Origin: Synergistaceae bacterium UBA1037 | GTDB taxonomy: Bacteria > Synergistota > Synergistia > Synergistales > Synergistaceae | Reading direction: 5' to 3' | NCBI GenBank assembly: GCA_002316795.1 | Contig: DCEE01000060.1 | Coordinates: 1,166 to 22,394 of the forward strand | Length of the DNA: 21,229 bases | The notes under the pieces: generated by a model | What the model was told of the DNA's origin: nothing | Database searches by the model: none | The model's input: the letters and a program-made list of their open reading frames with translations, nothing else | Translations under genes and position numbers: made by a program | Part shown: positions 7,492 through 15,436 of the stretch, in pieces | Numbering within the stretch: the first letter of the stretch is position 1 | Layout of the letters: each line of letters starts with the position of its first letter

Positions 7492-8376
7492 ATGGATCTA
7501 TTGCAGCTTAGGTACTTTAAGCTGTTGGCTGAAAATCAACATTTAACTAAAACAGCGCAACAGTTGAAAATATCTTCTCCATCACTAAGCGCCACATTGA
7601 AGAGGTTGGAAAATGAACTGGGAGCGGAGCTCTTTGACAGAAAAAAAAGGAGTTTACTGCTGAACGATAACGGAAAGGCATTTCTGTTTTACGTTAACGA
7701 GGTATTTACTTCTCTTGAAAACGCCAAGAAAAAATTAGCGGACATCAGCGATACAGGGGACAGTAAAATCTCGGTTGCGACAACCAGCCCCATAATATGG
7801 CACGAACTTTTCATGGCTTACTTTAAGGATTTTCCTGATGTAAATATCAATCATTCAATAATCAGACTGCCCGGATTAGATGATCCGGTCGCCTCGGGCA
7901 AGTTTGATTTTATTATTACCGCATACAACGACCTCTCCTCAAACCGCCTGTGGAACTGCGAGACTCTTAATAAAAACGACAAGCCTTATCTTGCTGTATG
8001 GCCCGAACACAAGTTCGCCTCAAGTAAAACAATTAGATTGATTGAGGCAAAGGATGAGAAGTTCATCGCACTTTCAAAAGGTTTCTCTGGCAGGAAATTT
8101 TTTGACGATATCTGCATGCTTGCAGGGTTCGAACCTAAAATAGTTCTTGAATGCGATTATTCTTTAAGAAGTACATTACTCAAAAACAAGTACGGAATAG
8201 TATTCACCACTCAGTCAGTCATCCCTACCGGAGTTCTGGGGGATGCCGTTTTTATTGAGATCATTGATCCAATTTACATAAGGACTCAATCCATTTTTTG
8301 GAAAAAAGACCGATATTTAAACACAACTTGCAATAATTTTTTAAAATTTGCCATAGATTTTTACAATAGAACTTAA
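7492..8376 (+). CDS. LysR-family transcriptional regulator
   Basis: DNA-binding regulator of 294 aa, normal LysR length. Residues 1-60 form the winged helix-turn-helix (LLQLRYFKLLAENQHLTKTA, then LKISSPSLSATLKRLENELG and LFDRKKR), followed by a linker helix and a two-lobed effector-binding domain from about residue 88. A GAGAGGAGG ribosome site precedes ATG 7492. The gene is transcribed away from cassette A with a shared 202-bp control region, the classic layout in which a LysR protein senses the pathway substrate or an intermediate and activates the neighbouring operon. It is AT-rich like cassette A and unlike the rest of the window, so the two probably moved as a unit. The ligand is unknown. 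Confidence 0.94.
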   Translation: MDLLQLRYFKLLAENQHLTKTAQQLKISSPSLSATLKRLENELGAELFDRKKRSLLLNDNGKAFLFYVNEVFTSLENAKKKLADISDTGDSKISVATTSPIIWHELFMAYFKDFPDVNINHSIIRLPGLDDPVASGKFDFIITAYNDLSSNRLWNCETLNKNDKPYLAVWPEHKFASSKTIRLIEAKDEKFIALSKGFSGRKFFDDICMLAGFEPKIVLECDYSLRSTLLKNKYGIVFTTQSVIPTGVLGDAVFIEIIDPIYIRTQSIFWKKDRYLNTTCNNFLKFAIDFYNRT

Positions 8377-8404
8377 GATCATAATAATAATTTTTTATAA
8401 AAAC

Positions 8405-8449
8405 AAAGCAAACAATACCCTCGTAATAAACTGGGGTATTGTTTGCTTT
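8405..8449. terminator. Bidirectional intrinsic terminator between lysR and cassette B
   Basis: A perfect 16-bp stem pairs 8405-8420 (AAAGCAAACAATACCC) with 8434-8449 around a 13-nt loop. On the plus strand TTTTAATTTGTTT follows; on the minus strand a T-rich run (TTTGTTTTTATAAAAAA) follows. It lies 28 bp after the lysR stop and 25 bp after the cassette B thiolase stop, so it closes both convergent units. Confidence 0.9.
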
Positions 8450-8474
8450 TAATTTGTTTAAGAAATGTTTGCCC

Positions 8475-9659
8475 TTACACCAGCTTCACTATCATGGCGA
8501 CGCCCTGACCTCCGCCTATGCAGGCACTGGCCATCCCAACGCTCTTTCCCTGCTGTCTCAGGGCGTAGAGGAGAGTCGTCAGTATCTTGGCCCCGCTTGC
8601 CCCTATCGGGTGACCCAGCGCTATAGCCCCGCCATGGACATTGAGGCGATCCATGTCAAAGGGCATCTTCCTGTGACATGCTATCACCTGGGCGGCAAAC
8701 GCCTCGTTTATCTCGATCAGTTCCATGTCGTCCATTGTCATTCCGGCCTTTTTGAGCGCAATGTCCATCGCCTTGACCGGAGCTATCGGGAAGTGCTCGG
8801 CATCGACCGCCGCAGCAGAATAACTCAGGATCTCCGCGATGGGTTTCAGCCCCTCCGCCTTCGCCCATTCATCACCGGCGACCATCACGGCACTTCCGGC
8901 GTCGCAGAGCGCTGAACTGGACCCGGCCGTTATCGTTCCGTCCTTTTTAAAGATCACGGGCAGTTTTGACAGCGACTCTATCGAAGTATCCTTCCTTGGT
9001 ATCTCGTCCGTGTCAAGGACGATCTCACCCTTTTTCCTGTCCTTTATGACCACCGGCACTATCTCTTCCTTAAAAAGCCCTTTTTCGATCGCGTCTACGG
9101 CCTTCATGTGGCTGTAGTATGCGAATTCATCCTGTTCCTGACGTGAGATCGAGAACTCAGGGATAACGACGTCCTCCGTTATCTCTCCCATCAGCCGCCC
9201 CGCCAGGGGACAGATGAAGCCGTCGGCGTGAAGGACATCTTCGGACTTTTTCTCACCCATCCTGAAACCCCATCTGGCTTCCCTCAGGATATACGGGGTA
9301 TTGGTGGCGCTTTCCATCCCTCCAGCCAGGATAGTGCTGGCATCACCGAGCCTGATCCTGTCAGCCGCCAGCATTACGGTGCGAAGTCCCGAACCGCACC
9401 TGATGTTTACTGTAAACGCCGGTACCGACTGGTCTATTCCGGCTTTGAACATAGCGTTCCTTGCGGGGTTTGCCCCGACTCCGGCCTGCCATCCGTTGCC
9501 CATTATAACCTCCTCAACGGCGTCGGCTGAGGCCCCGGAACGCGTTAGGGCTTCTTTCAGCGCTGCCGCCCCGAGGTCTGTAGCTGAAAGTTTGGAGAAC
9601 TGCCCTCCGAATTTTCCTCCCGCTGTCCTGCTTGCGCTAAGTATTACCGCTTTAGGCAC
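8475..9659 (-). CDS. Acetyl-CoA acetyltransferase-type thiolase, cassette B
   Basis: Thiolase of 394 aa with complete active site: Cys88 in IRCGSG, His350 in LGHPIG, Cys380 in CIGGG, and NEAFAAQ. The ARWGFRMG segment (128-135) and overall sequence resemble biosynthetic/acetoacetyl-CoA thiolases. In this operon the likely direction is cleavage of the CoA-transferase product to acetyl-CoA units. The start is GTG 9659, with GGAGGTGGC upstream; it overlaps the end of the CoA-transferase B gene by 8 nt. It is the last gene of cassette B, ending just before the terminator at 8405-8449, whereas the thiolase of cassette A is the first gene of its operon. Confidence 0.94.
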   Translation of the reverse strand: MPKAVILSASRTAGGKFGGQFSKLSATDLGAAALKEALTRSGASADAVEEVIMGNGWQAGVGANPARNAMFKAGIDQSVPAFTVNIRCGSGLRTVMLAADRIRLGDASTILAGGMESATNTPYILREARWGFRMGEKKSEDVLHADGFICPLAGRLMGEITEDVVIPEFSISRQEQDEFAYYSHMKAVDAIEKGLFKEEIVPVVIKDRKKGEIVLDTDEIPRKDTSIESLSKLPVIFKKDGTITAGSSSALCDAGSAVMVAGDEWAKAEGLKPIAEILSYSAAAVDAEHFPIAPVKAMDIALKKAGMTMDDMELIEINEAFAAQVIACHRKMPFDMDRLNVHGGAIALGHPIGASGAKILTTLLYALRQQGKSVGMASACIGGGQGVAMIVKLV

Positions 9660-10341
9660 TTTCTGCCACCTCCATTCCCTTTATTGGAAGGAGCGGGTCC
9701 GCAACATCAAACTCGGCTTCGGTATGCTCCCTGATCTGTTCCAGCGTAACTTCCGGGGACATCTCTATCAGGGTCATTTTGCCGTCTTTTATAGTGAAGA
9801 CTGCGAACTCGGTGACCACCATGCTTGCGACTCCGACAGCCGTCAGCGGCAGGCTGCACTTTTTCAGTATCTTGGCCCCGCCCTTTTTGGTCGTGTGAGT
9901 AGTAGCGATGTAGACCCTCTTCGCACCCACCACAAGGTCCATGGCTCCGCCCATTCCGGGAACGCTCTTTCCGGGCACGACCCAGTTGGCGATGTCTCCC
10001 GTCTGGCTCACTTCAAGCGTGCCGAGCACAGTTGCATCGACGTGCCCGCCCCTTATAAGGCCGAAACTCGTGTCACTGGCGAAAAAACTACCTCCCGGAA
10101 GCATCGAAATGATCCGCCCTCCGGCTCCTATGCATCTGAGGTCAGGTTCAGCAGGGGCCGGTCCTATGCCAATGGCTCCGTTCTCCGCCTGGAAGATTAT
10201 GCGGACTCCCTCGGGAATATAATCGGAGACAAGCGTGGGTATTCCTATCCCAAGGTTCACTACCTGCCCTTCTGAGAATTCCAGCGCTATCCTTTTGGCT
10301 ATCCTTTCCTTTATGATGCATTCATCAAGTTCTGGAAGCAT
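9652..10341 (-). CDS. 3-oxoacid CoA-transferase subunit B (AtoA-like), cassette B
   Basis: Family I CoA-transferase beta subunit of 229 aa with the catalytic glutamate Glu53 in QAENG and the NLGIGIPTLVSDYI stretch. It matches the cassette A subunit block by block (RIAKRIALEFSE, QAENGxxGxGP, RGGHVDATVLG, GGAMDLVVGA), so the two are homologues of the same type. ATG 10341 has GGGAGG upstream and overlaps the end of subunit A by 17 nt. It transfers CoA from an acyl-CoA to the 3-oxo acid without spending ATP; the donor is probably acetyl-CoA or the acyl-CoA made by the thiolase. Confidence 0.93.
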   Translation of the reverse strand: MLPELDECIIKERIAKRIALEFSEGQVVNLGIGIPTLVSDYIPEGVRIIFQAENGAIGIGPAPAEPDLRCIGAGGRIISMLPGGSFFASDTSFGLIRGGHVDATVLGTLEVSQTGDIANWVVPGKSVPGMGGAMDLVVGAKRVYIATTHTTKKGGAKILKKCSLPLTAVGVASMVVTEFAVFTIKDGKMTLIEMSPEVTLEQIREHTEAEFDVADPLLPIKGMEVAESA

Positions 10342-11017
10342 AGTATGAACCTCCCTTCACAACTATCATGTCAACAAGGATGCCCTGTGTCACGATCACG
10401 TTCGGATCCAGCTCACCGACATCGACTACCGAGTCGACCTCTGCGATCACGATCTCCGCGGCAGTGGCCATGGCAGGGTTGAAGTTCTGGTTGGTCCCCT
10501 TGTAAATGAGGTTGCCCATCCTGTCGGCCTTATAAGCCCTGACCAGCGCGACATCAGCCCTGAGCGGCAGCTCGAGGATATACTTCCTTCCGTTTACTTC
10601 CAGGACCTGCTTGCCCTCTTCGACTATGGTCCCTACCCCTGTCGGCGTAAGGAATCCGCCAAGTCCGAAGCCACCGGCCCTGATGCGCTCAACAAAGGTT
10701 CCCTGCGGAGAAAGCTCAAGCTCCATCTTTCCTGAGTTGTAGTACTCACCCGTCTTTTTGTTCAGCCCTACGTGCGAGGCTATGACCTTTTTGATCCTTC
10801 CCGCCGCTACCAGCTTCCCGTGGCCTACGTTTTCATAGGCCGTGTCGTTGGCGATCATCGTCAGTTCGTCTGTTCCCGCTTCATACAGGGCGTCAACAAG
10901 CGTGTAAGGTATACCGCCGTAGTTGAACCCTCCGACCATGATGGTGTCGCCCTTTTTGACGCATTGCACCGCTTCATGTGCAGAGACGACCGGTTTGATA
11001 ATTTTCTTGGTCATCAT
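10325..11017 (-). CDS. 3-oxoacid CoA-transferase subunit A (AtoD-like), cassette B
   Basis: Alpha subunit of 230 aa (or 229 if the second of two adjacent ATG codons is used). The glycine loop is GGFNYGGIPYTL (29-40) and the family segment PQGTFVERIRAGGFGLGGFLTPTGVGT is complete. ATG 11017 overlaps the TGA of the TRAP permease gene as ATGA; GGAGGG lies 5 nt before the first ATG and 8 nt before the second, so either may be used. Compared with cassette A the glycine loop reads GGFNYGG rather than SGFGNSG, a difference near the CoA site that may reflect a different partner or acid. Its place right after a permease gene shows uptake and activation are co-expressed. Confidence 0.93.
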   Translation of the reverse strand: MMTKKIIKPVVSAHEAVQCVKKGDTIMVGGFNYGGIPYTLVDALYEAGTDELTMIANDTAYENVGHGKLVAAGRIKKVIASHVGLNKKTGEYYNSGKMELELSPQGTFVERIRAGGFGLGGFLTPTGVGTIVEEGKQVLEVNGRKYILELPLRADVALVRAYKADRMGNLIYKGTNQNFNPAMATAAEIVIAEVDSVVDVGELDPNVIVTQGILVDMIVVKGGSYYASRT

Positions 11018-12984
11018 ACGGTCCCTCCTTCAAGTGTATTTTTTTTCTTTCCGAAGCCCTTCTGTTTGGCAAATATGGCCACGACTATCGCCGCTCCTAT
11101 GAGATTGGTGAGCATGGTCGGATAAACTATAAGGAAAGGTACAGCAAGTAACAGCAGCCTTTCTATTATGTTGATGTCATCAGCAAAATATCCCTGCACT
11201 GCAGCTGAGAGCCCAATTACTGCGATGAGTGCTGTCACGCTTGCAAAAACTATCTCAAAGACGCTTCCCTGCAGCAGAAGACCCGGATTGTAAATAAACA
11301 TATAAGGCACAATAAATCCTGCAGCTGCCACCAGAAGAGCTGTAAAGCCAGTCTTCAGCGGTTCGGATTTGGCTATGCCCGCAGATGCGTATGTAGCCAG
11401 GGCAACGGGAGGAGTGACGTCCGCAAGGACACCGAAGTAGAGGCAGAAAAGGTGGGCCGAGAACATCGGAACTCCCATCTGAGCCAGAGCAGGCGCCGCC
11501 AGTGTTGAAGTTATGATATACTGCGCGGTCGTCGGTACTCCCATCCCGAGGATTATCGAACCGATCATCGTGAGGAAGAGGGCAAGCGGGAGTATTCCCT
11601 GAGACATGCTCAGGACAAAGGATGAGAACGCAAGCCCCAGTCCGGTGATCGCGATAACGCCGATCACTATGCCCGAGCAGGCGCATGCAGCTGCCACATC
11701 TACGGCACCCGTGCCGCCCGATATCATAGCGTCGATGATCCTCCTCGGGGTCATCCTGTGTTCCTTGTCCCCCATCCACGATGCAGCCACAAGCGAAACG
11801 ATCGACCAGAAGACCGCCATTGTCGGAGAGTAGCCAAAAGCAAGGAATACAACAAGCAAAACTATCGGAAGGAGAAGGTGCCATCCCTGGCGAAGTACCT
11901 TCCTGACGTTTGGAAGCTGTTCATCAGTAAGCCTTGGCATGCGCTTCTTCCCGGCTCTGAAGTGGACCATTGCCCCTATCGAAATGAAGTAGAGAGTTGC
12001 CGGGATCGCCGCGCCGACTACGATCTCCCAGTAAGAGATGCCGAGGAACTGCGCCATTATGAAGGCTGCCGCTCCCATGACAGGAGGCATGACCTGTCCT
12101 CCCGTGGAGGCGGCTGCGACTATGGCTCCCGCAAATTCAGGAGAATAACCCGAATGCTTCATCAGCGGGATGGTAAACGCTCCGGTAGTGACCGCGTTTC
12201 CGCACGAACTTCCCGAGACCATGCCCATGAAGCCGCTGGCCGTTACCGCAGCCTTTCCCGGTCCGCCCTGGCTCTTACCCGCAAGTCCTACGGCAAGGTC
12301 GATAAAGAACTGGCCGGCCCCCGAGGTGCTGAGGAATGAACCGAAGAGGACGAAGAGGAAGATGAACGAAGCCGAGACTCCGAGAGGTACTCCGAATATC
12401 CCGTCCGTGCGCAGGTACATGAATGGGGCAAGCTCTTCAAAAGAGAAGCCCGCATGTGCCAGGATGCCGGGCATATAAGGCCCGAATACTCCGTAAGCAA
12501 GGGCAAGCGTCGCGACTATCGGAAGCGGCCATCCCAGGGATCTTCGCGCGCCCTCTATCACCAGCACTATCATTATTACGCCGAGGTAGATGTCAGACGG
12601 GATCGCCGAGCCCTCGCGGGCTGCTATCGCGTCGTAGTTAAGGAGTATGTTCGCGCATCCGACGATAATAAGTATCGCGGGTATCCAGTCAAAGATGCTT
12701 ATCTTCAGCTTATTTCCTTTTTTCTGTGACGCGGGGTATATAAGGAAGAGAAGCGCACCCATGAACATCCAGTGCCACGCCCTCTGTGTCATTGCCGCAA
12801 AAAGCCCGAATGCCGCTGTGTAGAGGTGGAAGCAGGAAGCTGTTATTGCTATGCCTGCCACAAGGTAAAACTGCCAGCCGGATAGTCTCCGCTTTTTACT
12901 TTCATCAGGATCTTCAACTATCTCCGGAACGATGTCCAGCTTTTCGATATCATCTGCTTTACGCAGACCCTGATCACATTCCAT
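11014..12984 (-). CDS. Fused TRAP transporter permease (4TM + 12TM, DctQM fusion, TAXI type)
   Basis: Single 656-aa membrane protein combining small and large TRAP subunits, as is usual in TAXI-TRAP systems. After a charged N-terminal tail of about 35 residues come helices through the rest of the chain. Visible large-subunit motifs are VSGSSCGNAVTTG (about 256-268), GGQVMPP (about 295-301) and GMGVPTTAQY (about 480-489), and later DVTPPVALATYASAG. The start is ATG 12984, which has GGGAGGT 8 nt before it; an upstream in-frame start at 13053 would add 23 residues that overlap an intergenic hairpin. It works with the TAXI binding protein encoded upstream, probably sodium-coupled. It is unrelated in architecture to the three-gene DctPQM carrier of cassette A. 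Confidence 0.94.
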   Translation of the reverse strand: MECDQGLRKADDIEKLDIVPEIVEDPDESKKRRLSGWQFYLVAGIAITASCFHLYTAAFGLFAAMTQRAWHWMFMGALLFLIYPASQKKGNKLKISIFDWIPAILIIVGCANILLNYDAIAAREGSAIPSDIYLGVIMIVLVIEGARRSLGWPLPIVATLALAYGVFGPYMPGILAHAGFSFEELAPFMYLRTDGIFGVPLGVSASFIFLFVLFGSFLSTSGAGQFFIDLAVGLAGKSQGGPGKAAVTASGFMGMVSGSSCGNAVTTGAFTIPLMKHSGYSPEFAGAIVAAASTGGQVMPPVMGAAAFIMAQFLGISYWEIVVGAAIPATLYFISIGAMVHFRAGKKRMPRLTDEQLPNVRKVLRQGWHLLLPIVLLVVFLAFGYSPTMAVFWSIVSLVAASWMGDKEHRMTPRRIIDAMISGGTGAVDVAAACACSGIVIGVIAITGLGLAFSSFVLSMSQGILPLALFLTMIGSIILGMGVPTTAQYIITSTLAAPALAQMGVPMFSAHLFCLYFGVLADVTPPVALATYASAGIAKSEPLKTGFTALLVAAAGFIVPYMFIYNPGLLLQGSVFEIVFASVTALIAVIGLSAAVQGYFADDINIIERLLLLAVPFLIVYPTMLTNLIGAAIVVAIFAKQKGFGKKKNTLEGGTV

Positions 12985-13018
12985 ATTACAGACCTCCCAT
13001 AATGTCAGGCTTCTAACA

Positions 13019-13046
13019 TCAACGGGGAGCAAATGCCCCCCGTTGA
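13019..13046 (-). other. Intercistronic hairpin after the TAXI binding-protein gene
   Basis: TCAACGGGG (13019-13027) pairs perfectly with CCCCGTTGA (13038-13046) around a 10-nt loop, 24 nt after the stop of the binding-protein gene and upstream of the permease. No T run follows, so it is more likely an mRNA 3'-end protector or partial terminator than a full stop. Such stems commonly let binding protein exceed permease. Confidence 0.6.
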
Positions 13047-13070
13047 GATCCAACTATGTGTCGGGGCAAC

Positions 13071-14024
13071 CTACTTAACTGTTATTCCCTGTTCCTTGAA
13101 ATACTTGGCAGCTCCCGGGTGGAATGGGATGATCCCCACTGATGCCTTCTGGGGGACAAAGTTGGCCGCGTGCGGAGTGACTTTCATAAGTTCGTCTTTT
13201 TTGTCAATGAAAGTCTTAAGGCAGTCGTATGCTACCTTTTCTGTCATTTTGCCGTTTACTACGAGGAAGTTGGCGTCAGCCACAGTCTTGCAGGGCTGAT
13301 CCTGTTTTGCGTAGGTCCCCTTCTCGATCGTGTACTTCAGAAGGAACTGGTTCTTCTTGGTGACCTTGTCGATAACGTCGTCCGGAAGCGGTATCAAAAC
13401 CACGTCACGTACGGCCGCTATCTCCATGATCGCCGAGCCGGGCGCCGCGAAGTTGAAGAAAGCGGCATCGATGTTGCCGTCCTTGAGCGCAGTTACCGCT
13501 TCGGGCTGTGTCAGCTGCTGCTTGTTGATGTCCTTGTCGGGATCCCATCCGGCTGCCTCGAGTATCATCAGGGAGAGAAGCTGGTCTCCGCCGCCGGGAG
13601 CCCCCAGGGATATCTTCTTGCCCTTAAGGTCAGCAAAGGTCTTGATGCCTGTCTTGGTCGTAGTCACAAGGTGCTGCGGGGCGGCATACATGTTCATGAG
13701 GGTCAGGAGCGGGAGTTTTCCGTCCTGCTGAAAAGCCTCGGTCCCTGTGTAAGCCTGATAGAGGGTCGATCCCATCGTCATCCCTATCTGTGCCTTGTTT
13801 GAGGCAACAAGACGGCAGTTTTCCTTTGAAGCCGCAGTCGAGCGGGATGTAGCCTTGATGTCCAGTCCGCCCTTCGTCAGAAGTTCAGCCATTACTCCGC
13901 CGAGCGGGTAATATGTTCCCCCGACTCCGCCTGAACCGATGGTGATAAACGTCGTAGCGGAGGCGATACCTGCAAAAAGCATAACTGCGATGATACCAAG
14001 CGCGATAATGTTCCTCTTCTTCAT
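13071..14024 (-). CDS. TAXI-family TRAP solute receptor
   Basis: Extracytoplasmic binding protein of 317 aa in the TAXI class, which has a fold like, but a sequence unlike, DctP. A signal peptide is clear: MKKR, a hydrophobic core, then AGIASA near residue 23. The family signature ITIGSGGVGGTYYPLGG lies at 27-43, followed by the SxxSxxN-type segment of these proteins. The start is ATG 14024; the other ATG (14033) has AAGGAGGT directly against it, leaving no room, while 14024 sits about 10 nt behind the box. Hairpins lie on both sides of this gene. TAXI ligands described so far include glutamate and other dicarboxylates; here a beta-amino acid or 3-oxo acid is inferred only from neighbours. 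Confidence 0.94.
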   Translation of the reverse strand: MKKRNIIALGIIAVMLFAGIASATTFITIGSGGVGGTYYPLGGVMAELLTKGGLDIKATSRSTAASKENCRLVASNKAQIGMTMGSTLYQAYTGTEAFQQDGKLPLLTLMNMYAAPQHLVTTTKTGIKTFADLKGKKISLGAPGGGDQLLSLMILEAAGWDPDKDINKQQLTQPEAVTALKDGNIDAAFFNFAAPGSAIMEIAAVRDVVLIPLPDDVIDKVTKKNQFLLKYTIEKGTYAKQDQPCKTVADANFLVVNGKMTEKVAYDCLKTFIDKKDELMKVTPHAANFVPQKASVGIIPFHPGAAKYFKEQGITVK

Positions 14025-14073
14025 AAAAAACATACCTCCTTAAATGATGTATTATTTCGCGTTGCTATGGATA

Positions 14074-14091
14074 CCTGCCGTAAACGGCAGG
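14074..14091 (-). other. Intercistronic hairpin between aminotransferase and TAXI genes
   Basis: CCTGCCG (14074-14080) pairs with CGGCAGG (14085-14091) around a TAAA loop, 10 nt after the aminotransferase stop. No T run follows on the minus strand. It could slow decay or partly end transcription between the enzyme and the transporter genes. Confidence 0.55.
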
Positions 14092-14101
14092 GCAAAAAAC
14101 T

Positions 14102-15436
14102 TTACAGCAGTTTCTTTGCCGCCGCATCCAGTCCGGCAGCCAGTTTTTCCAGCAGCTCGTTCACCTGTTCCTCGTTGATGATAAGAGGAGGCGCGACAAG
14201 GAAATTGTCTCCCAGAAGTCCGTCCACCTGACCAGAACCCGGATAAATGATCAGGCCCCTGTCCACGCACTCCTTCGTAGCGACATTTGCTGCCCCTGTT
14301 TTTTCAAAGGGTTGCCTGGTAGATTTGTCCTTCACCAGTTCAAATCCCCACATAAGCCCTTTGCCTCTGACATCGCCCACGATCGGGTTTTCTGCTGCGA
14401 TCTTTCTCACTCCTGCTCCAAGTATCTCCCCCATCTTTGCAGCGTTTTCGACCAGACTGTGCTCCTTCATGTACTTAAAAACTGCGCATACAGCGGCAGC
14501 GCTTATCGGATTTCCGTTATAGGTGTGGCCATGCATGAATGTGCCGCTGCCGTTTTTGATCTCTTCAACAATACTGCTTCTTGCGATGATCCCGCCTGTC
14601 GGCACATATCCCGCGGCAAGCCCCTTGGCAGTAGCGATGATATCAGGCACTACATTCCAGTGATCGACCGCGAAGTTTTTCCCTGTCCGCCCGCATCCGG
14701 TCATTACTTCATCAGCGATCAGGATAACGTCATATCTGCTGCAGATCTCCCTTATCATCGGCCAGTATTCATCAGGCGGCGTTATCGCACCGACTGTTGA
14801 CCCGACAAGAGGCTCTGCGATGAAGGACGAAACATACTGGGGACCTATTATTTTTATCATTTTTTCAAGATGTTTTGCACACATCACACCGCATGAGGGA
14901 TATTCAGCTCCAAACTCACAGCGGTAACAATAAGAGGCAGCAATTTTGGGTGATTCCCTGAAGAGCGGTGAAAATACTCTTCGGCGAGCCATGGATCCGG
15001 CTATCGCCATAGTGCCGATGGTGCTCCCGTGGTAAGAATTCCAACGTCCGATCGTCAGATGTTTGCTCGTGGCAGGTCCGTCTCTTTCGACAAAGTACTG
15101 CCTGGCAAGCTTAACAGCTGATTCTATCGCTTCGCTTCCGCCGCTGACGAACCAGACCTGGTCCAGGTCACCCGGCGCTGTTTCTGCAACAGCAGATGCT
15201 GCTTCTTCCACTATCCGGCATTTCCAGCGTGAGGGGTGCGCGAATTCGATCTTCTCATACTGAGCCTTGACTGCATCAATGACGTCTTTGTTGCAGTGCC
15301 CGAGGTTTGAGATCAGGGCACCGCAGCAGCCGTCAAGATATTTTTTGCCCTCGGTATCATATATATAGATACCCTCTCCATGGTCCGCTTCAATGTAGTT
15401 TGCTTTGAAACTTCGGGGAAATGAGTGCTGTAACAT
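14102..15436 (-). CDS. PLP-dependent class III aminotransferase (cassette B)
   Basis: Homologue of the cassette A aminotransferase and the same length (444 aa). Landmarks: GGSEAIESA (99-107), NSYHGS (133-138), EPLVGS (208-213), ADEVMTG with Asp242, and Lys271 in ATAKGLA as the PLP lysine. It shares the same four-cysteine cluster, C170-x2-C173-x8-C182-x3-C186. It is the first gene of cassette B, opposite the RpiR-type regulator, with GGGAGGT before ATG 15436. It should remove the amino group from the imported substrate; the next enzymes, a 3-oxoacid CoA-transferase and thiolase, imply that the product is a 3-oxo acid and hence the substrate a 3-amino acid. An alpha- or omega-amino acid is possible if the enzymes do not act in series. 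Confidence 0.93.
   Translation of the reverse strand: MLQHSFPRSFKANYIEADHGEGIYIYDTEGKKYLDGCCGALISNLGHCNKDVIDAVKAQYEKIEFAHPSRWKCRIVEEAASAVAETAPGDLDQVWFVSGGSEAIESAVKLARQYFVERDGPATSKHLTIGRWNSYHGSTIGTMAIAGSMARRRVFSPLFRESPKIAASYCYRCEFGAEYPSCGVMCAKHLEKMIKIIGPQYVSSFIAEPLVGSTVGAITPPDEYWPMIREICSRYDVILIADEVMTGCGRTGKNFAVDHWNVVPDIIATAKGLAAGYVPTGGIIARSSIVEEIKNGSGTFMHGHTYNGNPISAAAVCAVFKYMKEHSLVENAAKMGEILGAGVRKIAAENPIVGDVRGKGLMWGFELVKDKSTRQPFEKTGAANVATKECVDRGLIIYPGSGQVDGLLGDNFLVAPPLIINEEQVNELLEKLAAGLDAAAKKLL

Noticed and set aside
9301..10275. A 324-codon plus-strand open frame opposite thiolase and CoA-transferase B of cassette B
   Set aside because: It spans two well-supported minus-strand genes in antisense, has low-complexity, family-less protein sequence and no ribosome site; it is a consequence of GC-rich codons on the other strand.
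395..15436. Lysine fermentation (beta-lysine / 3-keto-5-aminohexanoate) operon
   Set aside because: No lysine 2,3-aminomutase, 5,6-aminomutase, diaminohexanoate dehydrogenase or keto-cleavage enzyme gene is present; only the CoA-transferase and thiolase would fit.
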